Below are positions 43,701 to 51,662 of a stretch of 64,000 nt of DNA, one piece after another (position 1 is the stretch's first letter; every line of letters begins with the position of its first letter). Both the position numbers and the translations under genes were made by a program. The DNA comes from Cyclobacteriaceae bacterium. GTDB taxonomy: Bacteria; Bacteroidota; Bacteroidia; Cytophagales; Cyclobacteriaceae. The notes under the pieces were generated by a model that made no database searches, was not told where the DNA came from, and saw nothing but the letters and a program-made list of their open reading frames with translations. The DNA lies in assembly GCA_019638255.1 (NCBI GenBank), contig JAHBUD010000001.1, positions 1,736,001 to 1,800,000 on the forward strand, given 5' to 3'.

Positions 43701-44143
43701 ACTTCGTGGTGATCATGACCATGGTAGGTTTGATTTCGCTGGCGGGGGTAGTGGTGAACAATGCGATTGTATTGATCGATTTTATCGAGTTGAAGAAAAA
43801 GCGTTTGAAGGAAGAGATGAATGTTGATAAGCTACCGATCCAGGTTGTGATTGATGCGATAGCCGAAGCCGGTAAGACTCGTTTACGCCCGGTATTGTTA
43901 ACAGCCATTACTACCATATTGGGTTTAATGCCACTGGCCATTGGTATAAACATCGACTTTATCAAGTTTATCAACACCTATGATGCTGACTTTTATATTG
44001 GTGGCGATAGTGTAATGTTCTGGAGCCCGCTCTCCTGGACAATTATACACGGACTTGCATTTGCCACATTCCTTACCCTGGTGGTTGTTCCGGTTATGTA
44101 CCTGTTGGTGGAGAAACTAAACCGCAAGCTGGGCATTGGATAA
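40742..44143 (+). CDS. RND family efflux permease (HAE1-like)
   Basis: 1133 residues, proton-driven inner membrane pump. The N-terminal TM helix (SVGFLAFLITVMGVMTYIDL), a periplasmic pore domain (SYPGNSPIDMENLVTRPIE), and TM4 with LGMLVDNGIVVVENVY: Asp412 is present, but the second Asp of the AcrB pair is Asn413. TM10 reads LAGVVVNNAIVLIDF (Asn1006, Asn1007), lacking the AcrB Lys940. This relay variant is known in several RND branches. The protein is longer than the usual ~1040 residues because of an extra hydrophobic stretch around 515-590. Last gene of the tetR operon. Confidence 0.95.
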   Translation: MSNPNKELKVDKEFSLSSFALNNRTSVGFLAFLITVMGVMTYIDLPKDSYPEIEQPVVYIGTSYPGNSPIDMENLVTRPIEKEINTIAEVDNIKSTSVQDYSTIIVEFDPKTDVQDALTKVKDAVDRAKPELPKDLPSDPNVFELNFSEFPIFNINLSGNFELEELKRYAEYLEDEIEKLSEISKVEIRGIDELEVKVKIDPYELEARKLNFSDLENAIQAENITLSGGNILDDGIRRNIRVVGEFNDPRQLEEIVVKHEKANIVYLRDVARVEFDYKERQSYARLRKEPVVMVDVIKRSGENLIIATEKVNAILDKAKANVFPKGLTVTITNDQSSFTKEMVSSMENNIISGVLVVVGVLMLFLGIRNAYFVGIAIPLSMFLSFLILGFLGFTINMMVLFGLIMALGMLVDNGIVVVENVYRLYEEGYDLVSATRLGVGEIAWPIIASTATTLAAFLPLAMWPGIMGEFMKYLPITLIVVLSSSLFVGLVITPVIASVFMKHEAEGATKDRRRTFILVGSMVAFGTLFIVFNVFWLGNLLLIFAAFTLMNIYVFAPVTHQFQTKVLPRLENRYSRLIANALKGWNPTIYFVGTILLLFISVGLLVVVPPKILYFPVNEPKYINVFVEYPTGTDIEVTNTLTEKIEDQVIELMRPYESILESIIGNVGQGTGDPNDPSNIGMSDTPNKARITINFVDYKYRNGQSTAAILDEVREAIGQYPGVTVTVDKNADGPPTGKPINIEISGEDFPTLVKISEDMKMRINESGIQGIEKLKSDLETGKPELIIDIDREKARRFGLSSYSVANEVRTSLYGKEVSKFKKGEDDYEIQLRLDDKYRYDLDALMNKSITFRDQSTGKISQVPISSIAKAELSSSYGSVRRKDLKRVITISSNVLGNYNATEINNQIKDLLSDYRMPPGYSFKFGGEQEKQAEEMGFLSGALAFAVFVIFLIIVAQFNKITAPLIIMTSVLFSTIGVFLGLLIFQMDFVVIMTMVGLISLAGVVVNNAIVLIDFIELKKKRLKEEMNVDKLPIQVVIDAIAEAGKTRLRPVLLTAITTILGLMPLAIGINIDFIKFINTYDADFYIGGDSVMFWSPLSWTIIHGLAFATFLTLVVVPVMYLLVEKLNRKLGIG

Positions 44144-44164
44144 GGTTTATATCATGACTTCTCC

Positions 44165-44208
44165 CTAGTCTGTGTCACTTTCCCTGGTCTGTGTCACCAC
44201 AGACCAGG
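44165..44208. repeat. Direct repeat plus 11-bp hairpin after the RND gene
   Basis: CTAGTCTGTGTCACTTTCC is followed by CTGGTCTGTGTCAC (direct repeat). The second copy forms a perfect 11-bp hairpin, CCTGGTCTGTG (44183-44193), loop TCAC, CACAGACCAGG (44198-44208). There is no T-tract, so it is not a standard terminator. It may be an interspersed intergenic element or an mRNA 3' stabiliser. Confidence 0.5.
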
Positions 44209-44243
44209 AAGGTGTTTGAAAAGAACTCGTAGGCATTAATTAG

Positions 44244-45497
44244 ATGGCTAAACTCATGGCGTTTTTTATACTTCTCGGTGTTCTCGCGTTGATCGACCTG
44301 TATGTATTTCAGGCTATTGTAACCGTAAGCAAAGACTGGTCGATTGGCTGGAAGAATTCAATACGCTATGGCTTTTGGATATTCACAGCTATAACCTTTG
44401 CAGGTATTTTATGGTATGCATACAGCGATCCGTATAAATATGGCTCGCAATTGCGAAACATGGTGCTCACCGGCATCTTCATGGTTTATTTTTCGAAGTT
44501 ATTCGGGATACTGTTTGTATTGATTGATGATTTTCAGCGAGGTATCCGGTGGGTAGCAGAATATTTTAAACCTGAGCAGACCAGCACATCGGCCGGTGGA
44601 AATAAAATACCCCGTTCTGAATTTTTGGCAAAGGCAGCTGTGATAACTGCCACCATTCCGTTCGCTGCCATGACGTATGGAATTATTTCCGGTGCACATG
44701 ATTACCGGATACGCAGACGAACAATATACCTGCCGAATTTACCGAAAACTTTTGATGGTATTCGAATCGGGCAACTGTCGGATATTCACTCCGGTAGCTT
44801 TTTTAGCAAAACGGCCGTTCAGGGTGGTGTGGAAATGTTTCTTAATGAGAAACCGGATTTGATTTTCTTTACCGGAGACTTGGTGAACAACGAGACCAGC
44901 GAAGTAAAAGATTACATCAATATTTTCAGTAAACTCAATGCACCACTAGGGGTATATTCGGTAACTGGCAATCATGACTATGGTGATTATAAATCTTGGT
45001 CATCACAACAGGAAAAGCAGAAAAACTTTCAAGACCTTATTGCAGCACACAAGCAAATGGGATTTGACCTGCTCATGAACGAAAACCGTTTGCTTGAACA
45101 AGGTGGTGATAAGCTTGCCATCCTTGGAATTGAAAACTGGGGCGCAGGCCGGTTTGCAAAGTACGGAAAGCTTGATCAAGCTTATTCACAAACCGATGAA
45201 GCGGCTGTAAAACTTCTACTCTCGCATGATCCCAGCCATTGGGATGCGCAGGTTCGTCCGGATTATGCTGATATTGATGTGATGTTTGCGGGCCATACCC
45301 ATGGCTTTCAGTTTGGTGTTGAGATTGGAAGTTTTAAATGGAGCCCATCGCAATATGTGTATAAGCAATGGGCTGATCTTTACCAGGAAGGCAATCAATA
45401 CCTATATGTGAACCGAGGATTCGGTTACATCGGTTATCCCGGCAGGGTGGGCATTCCGCCTGAGTTGACTATTATTGAATTGAAGCGTGCAGTGTAA
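44244..45497 (+). CDS. Membrane metallophosphoesterase
   Basis: 417 residues. The N-terminal ~150 residues hold about four hydrophobic helices (first at 5-25), then the calcineurin-like phosphoesterase domain with all metal motifs: IGQLSDIHSGSF (D-x-H), FFTGDLVNNE (GD), YSVTGNHDYGD (GNHD), LLLSHDPSHW (H) and MFAGHTHGFQFG (GHTH). This is the YkuE/YaeI-like layout of membrane phosphodiesterases; the substrate is unknown. Convergent with the DoxX gene, with a short hairpin GGCACTTTAGTGC in the 19-base gap. Confidence 0.92.
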   Translation: MAKLMAFFILLGVLALIDLYVFQAIVTVSKDWSIGWKNSIRYGFWIFTAITFAGILWYAYSDPYKYGSQLRNMVLTGIFMVYFSKLFGILFVLIDDFQRGIRWVAEYFKPEQTSTSAGGNKIPRSEFLAKAAVITATIPFAAMTYGIISGAHDYRIRRRTIYLPNLPKTFDGIRIGQLSDIHSGSFFSKTAVQGGVEMFLNEKPDLIFFTGDLVNNETSEVKDYINIFSKLNAPLGVYSVTGNHDYGDYKSWSSQQEKQKNFQDLIAAHKQMGFDLLMNENRLLEQGGDKLAILGIENWGAGRFAKYGKLDQAYSQTDEAAVKLLLSHDPSHWDAQVRPDYADIDVMFAGHTHGFQFGVEIGSFKWSPSQYVYKQWADLYQEGNQYLYVNRGFGYIGYPGRVGIPPELTIIELKRAV

Positions 45498-45516
45498 GTG
45501 AGAGGCACTTTAGTGC

Positions 45517-45981
45517 TTACGACTGACCCATTGCGGCCTCTGCTTCTTTTTCTTTTCTACGCTTCTCGTCAATGGAGTATTTCCCCGCTCCAAAAATGAT
45601 GAAGACGATCAATCCAGTCAGAACGATCAGCGACATTTCCAATTCCATGTGGTTGCCTACACTTAAGAAACCTTTTGGATAGTTAACAAAAATAACCGCT
45701 CCGATCAGCACCGGTAGATTGATCACGCATACTATTCGGGTAAACAATCCGAAAGCGAGCAACGGCCCGCCAAGAATGTGTGCAAACACTACATAATGAG
45801 CCAGTGTAGCGCCCGCAAACCAAACGTTAAAACTTGCTGCTGTGGTTTCAAGTTCATCCATACTGGTGATAAACTGAAACCCTTTGTAGGTAATGAAAAC
45901 GCCAAGAATAATCCGGAAGAAATCCAGAAATCCTGGTCGATGTGCATTACCCCATTTTTCGACATCGGTAACGACACTCAT
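45517..45981 (-). CDS. DoxX family membrane protein
   Basis: 154 residues from the ATG at 45981 (8 more codons to 46005 possible). Four predicted TM helices: LDFFRIILGVFITYKGF, LAHYVVFAHILGGPLLAFGL, LPVLIGAVIFV and MSLIVLTGLIVFIIFGAG, with a charged C-terminal tail (DEKRRKEKEAEAAMGQS). DoxX/DoxD-like proteins have been linked to quinone or sulfur redox processes, but function here is not predictable. Confidence 0.85.
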   Translation of the reverse strand: MSVVTDVEKWGNAHRPGFLDFFRIILGVFITYKGFQFITSMDELETTAASFNVWFAGATLAHYVVFAHILGGPLLAFGLFTRIVCVINLPVLIGAVIFVNYPKGFLSVGNHMELEMSLIVLTGLIVFIIFGAGKYSIDEKRRKEKEAEAAMGQS

Positions 45982-46030
45982 ATGACTTTGTATTGGTGAA
46001 TACAAAGTTTACAAAATTTAGGGGAGAAGG

Positions 46031-47248
46031 TCAATTGCTCCGTTTCAGCATGGAAAGCGTAAAGTAACCCATCACGCCAATAACCACAATCAGGATGGTC
46101 CAGAGCCAGAATTTTTTCGTGAAGAGTGCTTTTTCTTGTTGCGGTGATTCTAAATTTTCTTCATCTAACAACGAAACCTTATCCATGGATGTTGGAATTC
46201 TGTCCTCAAAATGCACTAAGTCGTAACGCGGGGCGGCAACACGGGCATTGCCATAATAAAGAAAAATTGACGGTGAAGCAGGGAGTTTTGCCACGAGTAC
46301 AGTTTTAGGGCCGGATAATTCAACACTATTAATTGTCAGTGGAGGATTATCCTGATTGTAGATAGTAAGCTTCAATTCATGTGCAATCAAGGTATTGAAA
46401 TGAAGCGTATTAGAGTCGATTGATGTCAGGTATCCACGGGCAACCGTTGCGTAGTTCTGAATCCATCCTTTCTCGGTTTTAATGCTATCGAGGGCATATG
46501 CTAACGTGCAGTTACGGTAGTAATCATTGCCATGCGTTAAATCTATCGTTAGTGTATTAATCGCGGTGCGATAAGGTGCGCGAATGCGTATTTCGGTTTG
46601 CTTGTTTTCGGTTTTGCTGGCAACCTTGAAATCGGTTAGGAAAAGGTGTTCACCTTTTGTGGTTGATCTGTACTTGAACGATGCTCCGGTAAGCGATAAT
46701 GGTTTACCTGCTTTCACCTGAATCCGTAAGTAGGGGTAGTCACTATCGGGAAAAGTAACGGTTGTTTTTGAATAATCAATCTCATCCTGGAAAATGGAAA
46801 CGATTCTTTTATTGCTTGCAATTTCGAACCATGTTTTTCTGTCCTCGCCTCCTTCAATGGATACAAGTGCATCAAAATTTTTCTCCGTAAAATTTAAGTT
46901 TACTGTATTCAGTATTTTTCCTGCTGTAACCTGCACGGTAAAAAACAATGCTCCGTTTAAACGACTTTGGTTGAGAAGAGGCAGATTAAAATCTTCAGTA
47001 GTTGTCTTATCGGTTTTGCTTTTTATCAGGTAGGGGATTTCGGTAGTATCACTTCCACTAATAGAAAGAATCCGGATATCCGAAAAGTCTTTATTCAGCT
47101 TTTGGTACAGGTCAACCGGAAGTTCAACGGTATGCCATCCTTCTTCCGAAACTTTATCAATAGCCCTTCGGTAGTTGAAATCAGCAAACTGAGCGTTGGT
47201 TGAAGCAATGCTGAATAGAAGTACAAAGTAAAGGGCAACACATTTCAT
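46031..47248 (-). CDS. DUF3999 family protein
   Basis: 405 residues from the ATG at 47248 (MKCVALYFVLLFSIAST), which gives a good Sec signal ending STNAQ; the longer frame to 47302 does not. The mature protein is beta-rich with F5/8-type-like modules, e.g. GWHTVELPVDLYQKLNKDF and YPYLRIQVKAGKPLSL, and has a C-terminal TM helix (FWLWTILIVVIGVMGYFTL). DUF3999 commonly neighbours DUF2339, as here. The pair is likely one envelope complex of unknown function. Confidence 0.85.
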   Translation of the reverse strand: MKCVALYFVLLFSIASTNAQFADFNYRRAIDKVSEEGWHTVELPVDLYQKLNKDFSDIRILSISGSDTTEIPYLIKSKTDKTTTEDFNLPLLNQSRLNGALFFTVQVTAGKILNTVNLNFTEKNFDALVSIEGGEDRKTWFEIASNKRIVSIFQDEIDYSKTTVTFPDSDYPYLRIQVKAGKPLSLTGASFKYRSTTKGEHLFLTDFKVASKTENKQTEIRIRAPYRTAINTLTIDLTHGNDYYRNCTLAYALDSIKTEKGWIQNYATVARGYLTSIDSNTLHFNTLIAHELKLTIYNQDNPPLTINSVELSGPKTVLVAKLPASPSIFLYYGNARVAAPRYDLVHFEDRIPTSMDKVSLLDEENLESPQQEKALFTKKFWLWTILIVVIGVMGYFTLSMLKRSN

Positions 47249-47335
47249 ATGTTTATTTTTATTTTCCTTATTTAAGGACACATGGAATGGCCTGTTAATC
47301 ATTTGCGATTGGCGAAATGCATTTGCATGGCCATT

Positions 47336-49663
47336 TCATAAATCCTTGACTTTATTTCTTCGATTGTATAAAAAGGAGGAGATCAGCATCAGTGCACCAA
47401 GAATAATCATGACTATGGTTTTGCTTATAGTGCTCATGCCGGCCATATCGTACACGAATAATTTAAGTATGGTAATACCAAATATTACAATGCCGGTTAT
47501 CCGGATGAACTTCTGATCTTTTTTGAGCCCAAGAACAATCATCAGTAACGCATAAGCGCCCCATAAAATGCTGAGCCCTAACTTATAGGTATTGTGTATC
47601 CGGCCAACATCAAGCCAGTGAACAAGTTCACTGCTGAGCGTTATCAATATGATAAGGTGAAACAGTATACGTTCCATCTTCCTGAAATCCTCTTTTACGA
47701 AATCAAATTTAGCAAACCGGTAGTTAAACCAGAGCAGCGGTAAAACAAAAGCTAAAACCACATACCGGAAAGTCAGGTACCATATTCCGGTTTCAAAGTA
47801 TGGCTCAGTTGAAGGATATAGATAGTTGTAACGAAGTTCGTTAAATGCCCACAAGCCAATAAAGATGAAGGCTGCAAGAATCAGGTAATTGAAAATAAAG
47901 ATCGGGGTAACCATTTTTTCAGTTTGATTGTAGCGTAAGCAAAGAACCGACAACACGATGCCGAACAATGCGGTAAAGTTTAAACGCCATAAACTTTTAA
48001 ACGGCAGCATTCCGTAGTTCAGTTGTTCATAACTGCTTGTTTCCGTTGTAACGGTTACGGTAGTTTGCGCTAAACGTGCATCCCAATAATATCCGATTTC
48101 GGTGTAAAACGTGCTGTACAACGCTACGAGCATAAAAGCGGGTATCCCGTAAGTAACCAGCTGCGCAAGATCCTTATTCTTAATGGGTGATTCGAAACTG
48201 GAATTTTGATTTATACGATGAATAACATAAAGCGCAAAACTTACCCAAACTCCAGTCAGGAAATAGATGTTAAAGAAGGGTGTGAAGTATGTGTTGTTTT
48301 CAAGATTGTATAAGTTGATTTGATAAAATGAATCCCAATCATCTATCAGGCTGATAAGCGCCAGTACAACCAGCGGATAAGCCATTACCTCGTAGGCGCG
48401 TATAGACTTGGTACGACCAATCCAAAACAACAATACAGACTCCGAAGCCCAAATAAGTGTTACCCAGTTTCCTTCCAGTTGTACAGGAACAGCAATCGAA
48501 AGAAAAGTCAATACCAGTCCTGCAACAAAGTAGAAAATGTGTCCAAATGTTTTTTGGCGTTTGTATAGCCCGATACAAACCAGGAAGTGCAACACGGCAT
48601 TAAATACCGTGAACAACCCAAGGTATTGTTCGCCTTCTTTTAGCGTATTAATTGCCGAATAGCCAATACCATAGTGCATAAATGAATTGATAAGCAGAAA
48701 CGCAATGTCAGTGGCAGCGAAGGGTTCATTCTTTATGATTTTGGCTGAAAGCAGTGCAGCGTAGAAAATTATAAAGTATATAAGCGCAAAAGACAGTGCC
48801 GTCCAGAAATGATTTTCTAATTCGTATTGAACAAGGTACCACGACAGGAAGATCAGCCAGGTGAGAACGAAAGCGGTATAGTGTGTAATTTTCCATCCTT
48901 TCAGAAAGGCCAGTACAAGAATGCCACCGTTGATGATGGCTATGTACGAAAACAGGATAACCACCTGACCAGAGCCATCGCTTAATAAAAATGGTACGGC
49001 ATAAGCGCCTGTCAGCCCCAGCAGTGCTATTACCTGCAGGTTGTACCGGTGTGCAGCCAATACCGTAAAAGCCGTAAACAATACCATGATGCCAAACGCA
49101 ACTACTTGCGGCATCAACGAATAGAAGTCATAAGCCGCATAGGTTACAAAGTAAAGTGAGGCCATACCGCCACTCAGCAGCACAGCGCTAAAGTTTTCGT
49201 AATCCTTTTTAATGCGCAGGGCAAGGAAAAGCAATCCGCCACCCGCAATGTAGCCAAGTATTATCCGGGTTAACGGGTTCAGCAAGTCATGGTCTATCGC
49301 ATACTTAACTCCAAACCCGATACCAATAACCAGAATGGCAATTCCGATTTTGTTTAAGAGGTTTGTTCCGATAAACTCTTCCCACTTGGTTGGTTCTTTT
49401 GGCTGTGGTGCAACAGCTTGCTGTTTTACTTCAACCTTGGGCAGGGCTTGCTCCACAGGCTCATGTTTGGGTAATGGCTCTGCAACTTTTTCTGCTGGCT
49501 TGGCTTCCTGAATAATGGGTTTGATTTGCTTTGATGTGCGCGTTTGGGCTTGTTCAATTTCACCACGCAACACTTCAATCTCCATGCTGAGATTACGCTG
49601 AATCTTTTCCAGTTGACTTGCTTTTTCAAGGAGCTGCTGTAGTTCCTTCAACTGATCGTCCAT
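47336..49663 (-). CDS. DUF2339 multi-pass membrane protein
   Basis: 775 residues. The N-terminal coiled coil (residues 1-45, Leu/Gln/Glu heptads) is followed by a Pro/Lys/Glu linker, then about 20 or more TM helices starting at KIGIAILVIGIGFGVKYAID, with the family-typical IDHDLLNPLTRIILGYIAGG and LLSGGMASLYFVTYAAYDFY. A late WxNYR segment (LLWFNYRFAKFDFV) and the GLKKDQKFIRITGI end are also typical. Function unknown; the long helix array resembles transport or lipid/polysaccharide-related membrane proteins. 87 bases upstream of the DUF3999 gene, likely co-transcribed. Confidence 0.88.
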   Translation of the reverse strand: MDDQLKELQQLLEKASQLEKIQRNLSMEIEVLRGEIEQAQTRTSKQIKPIIQEAKPAEKVAEPLPKHEPVEQALPKVEVKQQAVAPQPKEPTKWEEFIGTNLLNKIGIAILVIGIGFGVKYAIDHDLLNPLTRIILGYIAGGGLLFLALRIKKDYENFSAVLLSGGMASLYFVTYAAYDFYSLMPQVVAFGIMVLFTAFTVLAAHRYNLQVIALLGLTGAYAVPFLLSDGSGQVVILFSYIAIINGGILVLAFLKGWKITHYTAFVLTWLIFLSWYLVQYELENHFWTALSFALIYFIIFYAALLSAKIIKNEPFAATDIAFLLINSFMHYGIGYSAINTLKEGEQYLGLFTVFNAVLHFLVCIGLYKRQKTFGHIFYFVAGLVLTFLSIAVPVQLEGNWVTLIWASESVLLFWIGRTKSIRAYEVMAYPLVVLALISLIDDWDSFYQINLYNLENNTYFTPFFNIYFLTGVWVSFALYVIHRINQNSSFESPIKNKDLAQLVTYGIPAFMLVALYSTFYTEIGYYWDARLAQTTVTVTTETSSYEQLNYGMLPFKSLWRLNFTALFGIVLSVLCLRYNQTEKMVTPIFIFNYLILAAFIFIGLWAFNELRYNYLYPSTEPYFETGIWYLTFRYVVLAFVLPLLWFNYRFAKFDFVKEDFRKMERILFHLIILITLSSELVHWLDVGRIHNTYKLGLSILWGAYALLMIVLGLKKDQKFIRITGIVIFGITILKLFVYDMAGMSTISKTIVMIILGALMLISSFLYNRRNKVKDL

Positions 49664-49709
49664 AGGGAACGGTATTTATTTTCTAAGTTAGACTAAATAT
49701 TCTGTATGC

Positions 49710-50126
49710 TTATTTCCTTTTTAATAAATATCGGACATGACCATTCGGATAGCCCAAAAGCAGGGTATCACCCGAAAAACCATAACGGCATTTCCGTGCA
49801 TCCCGCCCTTCAGAAATTTCGAGAATTTCATTATTAATGGTTTTCCATGTAAAGGTAGGTATCAATGAATGGTCTATCGGCTCATTAATTCCATGTCGCT
49901 TCATATCATCTTGAAGGTACTTTGGATCAATAAGGTATTGTCCATTTTTAGTAAAAGTCTCTATATAACCTTTGCCGGTAAATTCGTCTTTAAGTATGTT
50001 CATCCCTGCATCTTTTGTATAAAGAAATTTCCATTTACCGATGAGGCGGGCATCATGGTCGTCAGTTTGAACAGGATACAAGCTAAACAATGAAATAAAC
50101 GTTACTGTGCCTATAAGCTTTAGCAT
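49710..50126 (-). CDS. Secreted hypothetical protein, lipocalin-like
   Basis: 138 residues with an N-terminal Sec signal (LIGTVTFISLFSLYPVQT). The mature part begins with a lipocalin-like LIGKWKFLYTKD and has alternating beta strands (YIETFTKNGQYLID, FTWKTINNEILEISEGRD, CRYGFSGDTLLLGY), the pattern of the small lipocalin-like/DUF4488-type proteins common in Bacteroidota. The exact family is uncertain. Same strand as the DUF2339 gene, 46 bases upstream of it. Confidence 0.7.
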   Translation of the reverse strand: MLKLIGTVTFISLFSLYPVQTDDHDARLIGKWKFLYTKDAGMNILKDEFTGKGYIETFTKNGQYLIDPKYLQDDMKRHGINEPIDHSLIPTFTWKTINNEILEISEGRDARKCRYGFSGDTLLLGYPNGHVRYLLKRK

Positions 50127-50292
50127 AATTCACCAAGTTTTGTAAAATGAAAGTACGTTATTTTTAACACATGTTAAATATTCTGCATTGTCTTGAACCA
50201 AACTTGATTTCTATAGCATATGATTTTTGACTGAGTGTTGTGTGGTAATTGGGGTTGTATTTTGACTCTTTTAATTGCCCAGCAAAGGCAAC

Positions 50293-50323
50293 AAAAAAGC
50301 CCCGACTCTCGTCAGGGCTTTGG
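50293..50323 (-). terminator. Terminator of the RRM gene
   Basis: AAAAAAGCCCCGAC (from 50293), loop, GTCAGGGCTTT (to about 50322), with one mismatch. On the minus strand it follows the RRM gene and ends in GGGGCTTTTTTG. Confidence 0.85.
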
Positions 50324-50343
50324 TACTTGTGTATCCGAAAATA

Positions 50344-50658
50344 TTAGTAATCGTTGCGATTAAAATTTTTCCTGAAACCACCACCGCCACCACCGCGGTT
50401 ACCACGGGGTGCGTCTGTACGCGGACGAGCTTCATTAACCACCAGGTTTTTGCCCATGAAGTCGGCACCGTTAAGTGACGAGATGGCTTGTTGACCGGCT
50501 GAGTCATCGCTCATTTCAACGAAACCGAATCCACGGCTGCGTTGTGTAAATTTGTCGAGGATGATTTTAGCGGAGCTAACTTCACCATACTCTTCGAATA
50601 ATCCCTTCAATTCTGCTTCCGTTGCTTTAAAAGGGATGTTGGCAACATAAATGTTCAT
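50344..50658 (-). CDS. RNA recognition motif (RRM) protein
   Basis: 104 residues, one RRM and a Gly/Arg tail. RNP2 is IYVANI (residues 3-8) and RNP1 is RGFGFVEM (about 42-49), with LKGLFEEYGEVSSAKII between. The C-terminus is RGNRGGGGGGFRKNFNRND, an RGG-like box. Such single-RRM proteins occur in Bacteroidota and Cyanobacteria and are thought to be RNA chaperones; in Cyanobacteria some are cold-induced. The 5' region (50659-50812) has no other gene. Confidence 0.93.
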   Translation of the reverse strand: MNIYVANIPFKATEAELKGLFEEYGEVSSAKIILDKFTQRSRGFGFVEMSDDSAGQQAISSLNGADFMGKNLVVNEARPRTDAPRGNRGGGGGGFRKNFNRNDY

Positions 50659-50812
50659 TTGTTTTACTGATAAAGTGAATAATTAAATTTTAACTGATGA
50701 TTCCGCCTGAAACTCAAATGCGGTTAAACATGAAGGGCTTCAACGTAAGAGTGATCAATTAACCTTGTAAAGGTAGAAAAATAGTTCAAAGTTCCATGTG
50801 AGCGATCAAAAC

Positions 50813-51235
50813 TTAACTGGTATGATCAGCCACAATAACCCATTTTCCATTGATTTTTCGCCATAATAAGGTGAAATGTCCGCCCGGTTCATCGTTGGCG
50901 CGTTTAAGGTGCCACCGACCAATCAAATAGGCAGAGGTATCGGAGAGTAATTCAAGTGAAAGAATGGTAAAAGTTAGTTTGCCCATCGCTTCGGGAGTCG
51001 GGTAGCCCTTTTTGTAATTCTCCAAAGTGGTTTGCCAGCCATAGTTTATGCCATTTCGACCGATAAACTTGAGGCTGTCGGATTTCCAATAGCCTTCCAT
51101 AAACGATTCGATATCGGCCCGGTTCCAGGCATCTTGCTGAAGTTGCATAACGTTTTTGATCATTGTGGTTTCCTCATGGTGTGGCTGACCGAAAAGTAAA
51201 ACTGGCAGAAAGAGAAGAAATAGTAGATGTTTCAT
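50813..51235 (-). CDS. Secreted SnoaL/DUF4440-like (NTF2-fold) protein
   Basis: 140 residues. A Sec signal (MKHLLFLLFLPVLLFGQ) precedes an NTF2-like domain: IKNVMQLQQDAWNRADIESF, MEGYWKSDSLKFIGRNG, GWQTTLENYKKGYPT, AYLIGRWHLKR and a C-terminal FTLLWRKINGKWVIVADHTS. This is the DUF4440/calcium-calmodulin kinase II association-like pattern. No catalytic residues are assignable; function unknown. Confidence 0.85.
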   Translation of the reverse strand: MKHLLFLLFLPVLLFGQPHHEETTMIKNVMQLQQDAWNRADIESFMEGYWKSDSLKFIGRNGINYGWQTTLENYKKGYPTPEAMGKLTFTILSLELLSDTSAYLIGRWHLKRANDEPGGHFTLLWRKINGKWVIVADHTS

Positions 51236-51314
51236 GTCCGTAAAATCCTTGAATTATCAAATCTAATGAAGAATATTGTGCAATTACCGTTTCAGTATAA
51301 AACCGCTTATTGTT

Positions 51315-51662
51315 ATGGCAAAAAAGAACGACTGGAAAAATAGGGAAGGGGTGGTGTACTCAACATCATCCGATTTCAACTATAGATACCAGCAGGATGA
51401 TGAAGCCGTAACGTTACCTCCGCAGCAACAGCAATTAAAAGTGTTGCTCGACAAAAGCGGCAGGGCTGGTAAACAAGTTACGTTGGTAACCGGTTTCATC
51501 GGCACAGCCAACGACCTGGAGACGCTTGGTAAAACATTGAAAAATAAATGCGGTACCGGTGGCTCAGTAAAAGATGGTGAAATTATCATTCAAGGCGATT
51601 TCCGCGATCGTGTGGTGCAGTTGTTGGTGAAGGATGGGTATAAGGCGAAGCGAGTGGGGTGA
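51315..51662 (+). CDS. SUI1/eIF1-like translation factor (YciH family)
   Basis: 115 residues from the ATG at 51315 (MAKKNDWKNREG); the frame to 51276 is not needed. C-terminal SUI1 domain: KQVTLVTGFIGTANDLETLG, KTLKNKCGTGGSVKDGEIII and QGDFRDRVVQLLVKDGYKAK, equivalent to E. coli YciH. Likely acts in start-codon or initiation fidelity. Its last 77 bases overlap, on the opposite strand, the 3' end of the serine-hydrolase gene. Confidence 0.93.
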   Translation: MAKKNDWKNREGVVYSTSSDFNYRYQQDDEAVTLPPQQQQLKVLLDKSGRAGKQVTLVTGFIGTANDLETLGKTLKNKCGTGGSVKDGEIIIQGDFRDRVVQLLVKDGYKAKRVG

